Assembly: GCA_047975195.1 (NCBI GenBank)
Contig: JBKEDB010000088.1
Location: 1-47,532, forward strand
DNA: 47,532 bases
Origin: Cumulibacter sp047975195
Lineage (GTDB): Bacteria; Actinomycetota; Actinomycetes; Mycobacteriales; Antricoccaceae
Reading direction: 5' to 3'
Shown here in pieces: positions 42,279 to 47,532 of this stretch. The first letter of the stretch is position 1; the number at the start of each line of letters is the position of its first letter. The notes beneath the pieces are model-generated. The model was not told the origin of the DNA and ran no database searches. It was given only the letters and a program-made list of their open reading frames with translations. The position numbers and the translations under genes are program-made.

Positions 42279-42315
42279 TAACGTTGTTATGTAACAGTGT
42301 TATGTAACAACGTTA
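42279..42315. promoter_or_regulatory. Double-dyad TetR operator
   Basis: An outer inverted repeat TAACGTTGTTA (42279-42289) / TAACAACGTTA (42305-42315) encloses two tandem copies of the palindrome TGTTATGTAACA (42285-42296 and 42298-42309), whose centres are 13 bp apart. This suggests two TetR dimers bound side by side, as at QacR-type operators. It lies between divergent starts at 42263 and 42331. Confidence 0.85.
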
Positions 42316-42330
42316 CGAGGGTGGTTATTG

Positions 42331-42819
42331 ATGTCGCTCAACTACGGAAGATTCACTGTCAGTGCCGATCAAGAAGTCACCGTGTTCCTGATCGGGATGC
42401 GGCTGAACAAACCGTTGGCGATCACGCGATGGTGGCCGGTGCTCACCGCGATGCCACGAATGCTGCGGCACCTGGCGGAGGACCAGGACGTCGGCATGCT
42501 GAGTTTTCAGAGCTGGTTCGGACGGACGACCGTGCTGCTGTCGTATTGGCGATCGCCGGAGCATCTGCAGCGGTTTGCTGCCGCCTCCGACGCGCCACAC
42601 CTACCTGCGTGGCGGGACTTCGTCCGCCGCGTTGGGGACGATGGGACGGTGGGGGTGTGGCACGAGACGTACGTCGTACCCGCCTCCGCCCGAGAGGTCG
42701 TCTATGTGAATATGCCTGAGTTCGGGCTCGGTAAGGCGCTCGGCGCCGAGCGCATCGGGGCAGGTGCGCACACCGCCAAGCAACGGTTGCGGCGTGGGTA
42801 CTCCCGCGAGAATGACTGA
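42331..42819 (+). CDS. DUF4188 family protein (putative heme-type or monooxygenase-like)
   Basis: The 162-residue protein shows FLIGMRLNKPLAITRWWPVLTAMPRMLRHL and WFGRTTVLLSYWRSPEHLQRFA, then VGVWHETYVV, which are DUF4188 landmarks. The fold resembles dimeric alpha-beta barrel monooxygenases. Function is unknown; in related loci it is paired with a TetR regulator, as here, suggesting response to a small toxic or signalling molecule. ATG 42331 preceded by GAGGGTGG. Confidence 0.8.
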   Translation: MSLNYGRFTVSADQEVTVFLIGMRLNKPLAITRWWPVLTAMPRMLRHLAEDQDVGMLSFQSWFGRTTVLLSYWRSPEHLQRFAAASDAPHLPAWRDFVRRVGDDGTVGVWHETYVVPASAREVVYVNMPEFGLGKALGAERIGAGAHTAKQRLRRGYSREND

Positions 42820-42886
42820 GTCGGCGCCGCCCGTGTTCGGCGACAGGTGGTCTGCGTCATCGTCCGTATCGTGATTAGGTGGAATC

Positions 42887-43948
42887 ATGAAGTCAGGCGT
42901 ACGGCATGGTGAGTACAAGGTTGCTGGCGGAAAACTGGTGGCGGCCGACGTTACGGTCCACGATGCGACGATCGCCGGCGTCCATATCAACGGCGATTTC
43001 GTCCTTGAGCCCGACGATGCGCTGCCGCGATTGAATGACGCGCTCGTTGGCATGCCGGAGTCCGCCGCTGTTGACGCCCTCACCGCACGACTCGACGATG
43101 CGGTGCGCGGCGCGCATCTGGTCGGGTTCACCACGGCGGCGATCGCGATCGCGGTTCGCCGTGCTCTTGGCTTCGCGACCGGCTGGGCCGACCACACCTT
43201 CGAGATCATCCACCCAGCACCGATGTCGCCGGCGATGCACCTGGCGCTGGACGAGGTGCTCACCACCGAAGTTGGTCGAGGGACTCGCCCACCGACCTTG
43301 CGGTTGTGGGAGTGGGACACGCGCGCGATCATCATTGGCTCGTTCCAGTCGCTGCGCAACGAAGTCGACCTCGGGCAGTCCGAGGCCGAAGGCGTGACCG
43401 TCGTACGCCGCATCTCCGGCGGCGGCGCGATGTTCGTCGAGCCCGGAAACGGCGTCACCTACTCGCTCTATGTGCCTGCCTCACTGGTGGAAGGGCTGAG
43501 CTTCGAGCAGTCCTACGCGTTCCTGGACGACTGGGTGCTCGGCGGGTTGAGGTCAATCGGTATCGACGCCACCTATCAGCCACTCAACGACATCACCTCC
43601 GCGCTGGGCAAGATCGGCGGTGCTGCACAGAAACGCTTGGCCAACGGGGGAGTGCTGCACCACGCGATGATGTCGTACGACGTGGACACCGACAAGATGT
43701 TCCGGGTGTTACGTATCGGTCGGGAGAAACTCAGCGACAAGGGCACGAAGTCGGCCAAGAAACGTGTCGATCCGCTGCGTAGCCAGACCGGAATGACTCG
43801 TGAAGCGGTGATAGAGGCGCTGAAGGACCACTTCCGCGAGCGGTACGAGACCGTCGACGGCACGTTGCGCCCCGAGGAGATCGCCGCAGCCACGCAATTG
43901 GCTGCCGAGAAATTCACCGACCCCCAGTGGACGGCGCGGATACCGTAG
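42887..43948 (+). CDS. Lipoate-protein ligase A family enzyme with N-terminal LplB-like domain
   Basis: The 353-residue protein has two parts. Residues about 1-95 (KVAGGKLVAADVTV, GVHINGDFVLEPDDAL) resemble the small accessory domain found C-terminal in E. coli LplA and as separate LplB in Thermoplasma. Residues about 104-350 form the catalytic domain with RRISGGG (174-180) and Lys242 in SALGKIGGAAQKR. Such enzymes attach lipoate (or octanoate/biotin) to carrier domains. Domain order is the reverse of E. coli LplA. ATG 42887 with AGGTGG upstream. Confidence 0.85.
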   Translation: MKSGVRHGEYKVAGGKLVAADVTVHDATIAGVHINGDFVLEPDDALPRLNDALVGMPESAAVDALTARLDDAVRGAHLVGFTTAAIAIAVRRALGFATGWADHTFEIIHPAPMSPAMHLALDEVLTTEVGRGTRPPTLRLWEWDTRAIIIGSFQSLRNEVDLGQSEAEGVTVVRRISGGGAMFVEPGNGVTYSLYVPASLVEGLSFEQSYAFLDDWVLGGLRSIGIDATYQPLNDITSALGKIGGAAQKRLANGGVLHHAMMSYDVDTDKMFRVLRIGREKLSDKGTKSAKKRVDPLRSQTGMTREAVIEALKDHFRERYETVDGTLRPEEIAAATQLAAEKFTDPQWTARIP

Positions 43949-43998
43949 AGGAGGCTGAGTCGTAGGGCTGAGGCGGCGGCGTGGGGAAGGATTGAGCG

Positions 43999-44739
43999 AT
44001 GCGAATCGTGGTCACTGGCGGACACGGAGCACTCGGGCGAGAGATCATGGCTGACGCGAAAGCGCGGGGCCACAAGGTAAGCAATGCGAGCCGGGTTAAC
44101 GGTGTCGACCTGCGCACCGGTGCCGGACTAGCGGAAGTGGTCGACGGAGCGGACGCCGTCGTGCACTGCGCCTCTAATCCGCGTGACCCGCGCCCGGTGG
44201 ACATCGACGGGACCCGCAGATTGATCGAGGCGACTGGTCCCAACACCCACATCGTTTACGTGTCGATAGTCGGCGTCGATCAGACTCCGTACAGTTACTA
44301 CCACGCGAAACTAGCTGCCGAGAAGGCCCTGGCTGAGTCGCCGGGACCCTCCACCGTGGTCCGCGCGACCCAGTTCCATGGCTTCGCGGCGTCGATGGCG
44401 CGCCGCTTGACCCGCGGACCGATCTCGTTCACCATCGGCAACCTGGCCAGCCAGCCCGTGGACATTACCTGGGTGGCGCGTCGGATGGTCGACTACGCGA
44501 CCGGCGATCTACCGACCGGTCCGGTCCGCGCGACCGACCTCGCCGGGCCCGAGGTCTTGACGATGCCGCAGATCGTGGCAATGCTGCGTCGCCACGATGG
44601 CGGCTCGGTGCCCAAGACGCTGCGGCTGCCGGCCTTTGGCGCGGCGATGAAGGCGTTCGCGTCGGGGTCGATCCTTGCCGGCAAGGACGCCGAGTCCGGC
44701 GGCACTACGTTCCACGAATGGCTCGCGGCCGAGCGCTAG
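43999..44739 (+). CDS. NAD(P)-binding Rossmann-fold reductase/epimerase-like protein (SDR/NmrA type)
   Basis: The 246-residue protein begins with the dinucleotide motif VVTGGHGALGREI and continues VVHCASNPRD, HIVYVSIVGVDQTPYSYYHAKLAAEKAL with Tyr-x3-Lys, and VVRATQFHGFAASMA. This fits atypical extended SDRs close to NmrA/YwnB-like proteins. Substrate unknown. It follows the lipoate-ligase-like gene by 50 bp on the same strand. Ribosome site GGAAGGA. Confidence 0.82.
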   Translation: MRIVVTGGHGALGREIMADAKARGHKVSNASRVNGVDLRTGAGLAEVVDGADAVVHCASNPRDPRPVDIDGTRRLIEATGPNTHIVYVSIVGVDQTPYSYYHAKLAAEKALAESPGPSTVVRATQFHGFAASMARRLTRGPISFTIGNLASQPVDITWVARRMVDYATGDLPTGPVRATDLAGPEVLTMPQIVAMLRRHDGGSVPKTLRLPAFGAAMKAFASGSILAGKDAESGGTTFHEWLAAER

Positions 44740-44858
44740 CTGCCCGTCCACCCGCGGCCTTGGGCGCTTTCCCGCCCGCCCCCGGCTCCGAGCACCGGCA
44801 CCAGCGGCTAGCGTTGCTGAGGTCCGAACATCGTGCACCCGCCTCGCTCAGGAATCAC

Positions 44859-45761
44859 ATGCTCCCCAGCCATACCGCCGACGGTCGCGTCGTCATGCCC
44901 AAGATCGTGTTGTTCTACCGGTTCACTGCGCTGGCCGATCCCGAGGTGGTCCGCCTGTGGCAGCGTGAGGTATGCGAACGATACGGGTTGACTGGGCGCA
45001 TCCTGATCTCGCGTGACGGAATCAACGGCACTGTCGGCGGGCCGATAGCAGACGTGAAGCGTTACGTGCGACGGCTGAAGGAATACCCGCCGTTCAAAGA
45101 CATCGACGTGAAGTGGAGCGATGGCACCGGGGACGATTTCCCCCGGCTCTCGGTGAAGGTGCGCGACGAAATAGTCACCTTCGGCGTCCCCGACGAAATC
45201 CGTGTCGATGAGAGCGGCATTGTCGGCGGCGGTACGCATCTGAGTCCGGAACAGGTGCATGAGCTGGTCGCCGAGCATGGTGAGGATGTGGTGTTCTTCG
45301 ACGGCCGCAACGCGCTCGAGGCGTCCGTCGGACGATTCCGTGGGGCTGTCGTACCGGACGTCTCGACCACCAAAGACTTCATTGCCGAACTCGACTCAGG
45401 CAAGTACGACGATCTGAAACAGCGGCCGGTGATCTCCTACTGCACCGGCGGAATCCGGTGCGAGGTGTTGTCGGTCCTGATGCGTCGTCGAGGATTCGAG
45501 CAGGTGTATCAACTGGATGGCGGCATCGTTCGCTACGCCGAAAAGTACGGCGACGACGGGCTGTGGGACGGTTCGCTGTTCGTCTTCGACAAGAGAATGA
45601 CGCTCGACTATTCGGACCACACGAAGGTCATTGGGCGTTGCGCGGTGTGCGCTGCCCCAACCAAAGGGTTTCTCGATTGTGCGCAGCCAGGATGTAAGGC
45701 GCTGGAACTGGTCTGCGCGAACTGTCAGGAGGCCTCGCCGTACTGCGCTGAGCATCGCTGA
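44859..45761 (+). CDS. trhO: tRNA uridine 5-oxyacetic-type hydroxylase TrhO (rhodanese-domain protein)
   Basis: From ATG 44859 (AGGA five bases upstream) the protein has 300 residues. It has an N-terminal acylphosphatase-like domain (GRILISRDGINGTVGG) and a rhodanese domain with active-site SYCTGGIRCE (Cys195 and Cys201). A Cys-rich C-terminus (CAVC, CAQPGC, CANC) probably binds zinc. TrhO family proteins hydroxylate U34 of some tRNAs. A shorter start at ATG 44895 is possible, but the ribosome site favours 44859. Confidence 0.88.
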   Translation: MLPSHTADGRVVMPKIVLFYRFTALADPEVVRLWQREVCERYGLTGRILISRDGINGTVGGPIADVKRYVRRLKEYPPFKDIDVKWSDGTGDDFPRLSVKVRDEIVTFGVPDEIRVDESGIVGGGTHLSPEQVHELVAEHGEDVVFFDGRNALEASVGRFRGAVVPDVSTTKDFIAELDSGKYDDLKQRPVISYCTGGIRCEVLSVLMRRRGFEQVYQLDGGIVRYAEKYGDDGLWDGSLFVFDKRMTLDYSDHTKVIGRCAVCAAPTKGFLDCAQPGCKALELVCANCQEASPYCAEHR

Positions 45762-45827
45762 GGGCGTGCGCTGGCCCTGACGCGGCACCCCGCGCGGCGT
45801 TAATCGGACCCGGTTGCACGACCTAAC

Positions 45828-45846
45828 CAAGGTGACCCTAACCTTA
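45828..45846 (-). promoter_or_regulatory. IdeR/DtxR-like iron box
   Basis: Read on the minus strand, the site is TAAGGTTAGGGTCACCTTG, matching the IdeR/DtxR consensus TTAGGTTAGGCTAACCTAA at 14 of 19 positions by eye. It lies about 45 bp upstream of the iron-siderophore SBP start, where bound regulator would block transcription when iron is plentiful. Confidence 0.7.
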
Positions 45847-45891
45847 CTAACAAGAACACCATGTTGGTGTGGGCATAGGGAAACGGTGCAC

Positions 45892-46887
45892 ATGGAACGA
45901 CGTGTGAGAATCCGCGGCACAGCCTTAATGGCTACGTTGGTTGCGCTACTTGCGTTGACCGGATGCGGCAGTGATGGCGGCACCGGTGCTGATGGCCCGA
46001 CGCGGGAGGTCGTCGATGCCGAAGGCACCACCGTCGACGTCCCGGAGGATCCAGAGCGGGTGGTCGTGCTCAGCGAGCCGACACTCGATGCTGCACTCGC
46101 TCTCAACGTCATCCCGGTGGGGACCGTCAGTGGGCGCGGGCAGAGCGGCGTCCCCTCCTACCTATCAGACGTTGCCGGCGGCATACCGATCATGGGTGCG
46201 GTCGGCCAGCCCAACTTCGAAGCGATCGGCGCCGAGGACCCCGACCTGATCTTGGTCGACGGGACCAGCGTGAACAACAACCCTCCGGTCATTGAGGCGT
46301 TGCGGGAGATCGCCCCTGTCGTCTTCACCGGTTACGCCGGCGGCGACTGGAAAGACAATCTGGCCTACGTCGCCGAGGCGCTGAACCTGGCGGACGAAGG
46401 CGAGCAGATCATCGCCGATTACCAGGAGAAGATTGACGGCGCTAAGGCGCAACTGTCCCAATACGCCGACGACACGTTCTCGATCGTCCGCTGGGAAGGA
46501 AACTCGGCGTCGTTGATCCTCAAAGAACTCCCAGCCGGGCGCGCTCTGACCGACCTTGGTCTGAAACGTCCGCCAGTCCAGGACAAAGAAGGTCGCGGTC
46601 ATTCCGAACCGGTCTCCATCGAAAACCTGAACCAGATCGACGCCGACCATATGTTCTTCGGGACTCTCGGCGGATCCAGTGTCAACAATCCGAACGCGGG
46701 GGGAGCCTCGGGCATCGACGCCGCTCAGCAGGCGTTGACCGACGCCGAAGCCACTCCCGGGTTCGCGAGCCTGAACGTCTACCAGAACAACGGGATCATC
46801 CTGGTCGAGGGGTCAGCGTGGACCTCCACCGGTGGCCCGCTGTTGATGTACCGCATCGTCGACGATGTCCTTGAGGCGCTGGCATGA
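45892..46887 (+). CDS. Iron-siderophore/heme-type ABC transporter substrate-binding lipoprotein
   Basis: The protein of 331 residues has an Arg-rich n-region, a hydrophobic core and the lipobox LTGC. A periplasmic-binding-protein-like II (FecB/FhuD type) fold follows: RVVVLSEPTLDAALALNVIPVG, GAVGQPNFEAIGAEDPDLILVDG and TGYAGGDWKDNLAYVAEALNL. These are standard for iron(III)-siderophore SBPs. The iron box upstream supports an iron-uptake role. GTG at 45886 has an AGGG five bases upstream and could be the true start. Permease genes are expected beyond the window or elsewhere; the next gene is a secreted repeat protein. Confidence 0.86.
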   Translation: MERRVRIRGTALMATLVALLALTGCGSDGGTGADGPTREVVDAEGTTVDVPEDPERVVVLSEPTLDAALALNVIPVGTVSGRGQSGVPSYLSDVAGGIPIMGAVGQPNFEAIGAEDPDLILVDGTSVNNNPPVIEALREIAPVVFTGYAGGDWKDNLAYVAEALNLADEGEQIIADYQEKIDGAKAQLSQYADDTFSIVRWEGNSASLILKELPAGRALTDLGLKRPPVQDKEGRGHSEPVSIENLNQIDADHMFFGTLGGSSVNNPNAGGASGIDAAQQALTDAEATPGFASLNVYQNNGIILVEGSAWTSTGGPLLMYRIVDDVLEALA

Positions 46888-46918
46888 GATGCCACGCCTC
46901 GGCCCCGGGAGGGCGATC

Positions 46919-47532
46919 ATGACCACTGAGAACCGGAGCGCCACGCGTGCCTACTGGCGCGCCATGAGCGCCGCAATCAGTGCATTGCTGCTTATCGGGC
47001 TCGCACTTGCCGTCGGCAACTGGAACGCCAATGCGACCGACACTCAGACTGTTAGTTCGCTGGACGGCGCAAGTCTCGTGGCGCCCACCGCGGTCGTCGT
47101 GGGTACGTCGATCACAATGTCGGGCACCGGCTGGACCACCGGCGACGCGGCGCGAGGCTCGATCATCGCGGTGAAATTGGACAGCGGCGGGGTGTCGACC
47201 ACGATCGATGTCGTGCACCCCGAAACCGGCGCTGTGCAAGGGAACAAGACGATTATCGCGCTGATCGAGGCCGACGCCGATGGCAGCTGGAGCGCGGAGG
47301 TGGCGCTGCCGACGAGCGAAAACTCGACGGCGAACTGGGCCGCCGGGGAGCGACACTCGGTGACGCTACTGACCGGGTCGATGCGCACCGGCGACCAGAT
47401 TCGCTCGCTCACCGCAGAGTTCGACATCGAATCCGAATCAGCCCCGAGCACGTCGGAGCCGCCAGCCACGTCGGAGCCTCCAGTGACCTCCGATCCTCCG
47501 GTGACGTCGGAACCTCCGGTGACGTCCGATCC
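46919..47532 (+). CDS. Secreted/membrane-anchored protein with Ig-like domain and TSEPP repeats, partial (runs off right edge)
   Basis: I found this frame by direct translation: ATG at 46919 with GGGAGGG upstream, no stop before the edge, 204 residues visible. Residues about 14-32 are a hydrophobic signal or anchor (AMSAAISALLLIGLALAVG). A beta-rich domain follows (VVVGTSITMSGTGWTTGDAARGS, WSAEVALPT). The last residues are a tandem repeat of TSEPPVTSDPPV type, typical of a cell-wall-spanning linker. It follows the iron SBP by 31 bp, so it is probably iron-regulated too. An HtaA-like heme-binding role is possible by context only. Confidence 0.7.
   Translation, partial: MTTENRSATRAYWRAMSAAISALLLIGLALAVGNWNANATDTQTVSSLDGASLVAPTAVVVGTSITMSGTGWTTGDAARGSIIAVKLDSGGVSTTIDVVHPETGAVQGNKTIIALIEADADGSWSAEVALPTSENSTANWAAGERHSVTLLTGSMRTGDQIRSLTAEFDIESESAPSTSEPPATSEPPVTSDPPVTSEPPVTSD
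47448..47532 (+). repeat. 15-bp tandem repeats encoding (T-S-E/D-P-P) units
   Basis: Units such as ACGTCGGAGCCTCCAGTG recur with alternating Glu/Asp codons to the end of the window. They encode a Pro/Ser/Thr-rich linker and continue past the edge. Confidence 0.8.

Overview
The window comes from a high-GC actinobacterium. Genes are dense, GTG starts and AGGAGG-like ribosome sites are common, and the central gene order matches the Mycobacterium tuberculosis Rv1165-Rv1232 neighbourhood as I recall it: typA, an SBP-like lipoprotein, fdxA, dapC, dapD/dapE, a LOG-family protein, folP2, a DivIVA-domain protein, a DUF3117 protein, glgA(M)/glgC, an O-methyltransferase, sigE-rseA-htrA, tatB, mrp, DUF1003 and an MgtE-like protein. 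I cannot name the genus. No rRNA, tRNA, CRISPR array, insertion sequence or prophage was seen.

Layout. Positions 1-5.1 kb hold the start of a nitronate monooxygenase-like gene on the minus strand, a roughly 570-bp non-coding stretch, a complete ectoine/hydroxyectoine ABC importer (ehuBCDA) and a small carboxymuconolactone-decarboxylase-family protein ending at a textbook terminator. From 5.1 to 7.3 kb lie a small protein built of 11-residue amphipathic repeats and a DHA2 drug exporter. From 7.4 to 31 kb runs the conserved actinobacterial core: translation GTPase, lysine/peptidoglycan precursor synthesis (dapC, dapD, dapE), ferredoxin, glycogen/maltose-1-phosphate synthesis (glgA, glgC), the SigE envelope-stress module (sigE-rseA-htrA), Tat export and Fe-S assembly (mrp). 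Acyl-CoA genes sit inside this core: two tandem crotonases between dapC and dapD, and two malyl-CoA-lyase-type genes between htrA and tatB.

From 31 to 35 kb come a translationally coupled pair (soluble MgtE-N/CBS protein and DUF1003 membrane protein) and a divergent membrane Ser/Thr kinase, followed by two tandem-repeat tracts. From 35 to 47.5 kb the content looks accessory: a second orphan peptide-type SBP, an acyl-CoA dehydrogenase, a TIGR03086 protein with a divergent AraC regulator, an aldehyde dehydrogenase, a TetR/DUF4188 pair with a striking double-dyad operator, a lipoate-ligase-like protein with its accessory domain at the N-terminus, a short-chain reductase, TrhO, and an iron-siderophore SBP preceded by an IdeR/DtxR-like box and followed by a secreted repeat-bearing protein that runs off the end.

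The most interesting items are the apolipoprotein/perilipin-like 11-mer protein, the MgtE-N/DUF1003 pair, the converted 3' ends of the twin crotonases, the TetR operator, and the two related SBPs without permeases. I do not see a clearly new multi-gene defence or biosynthetic system.
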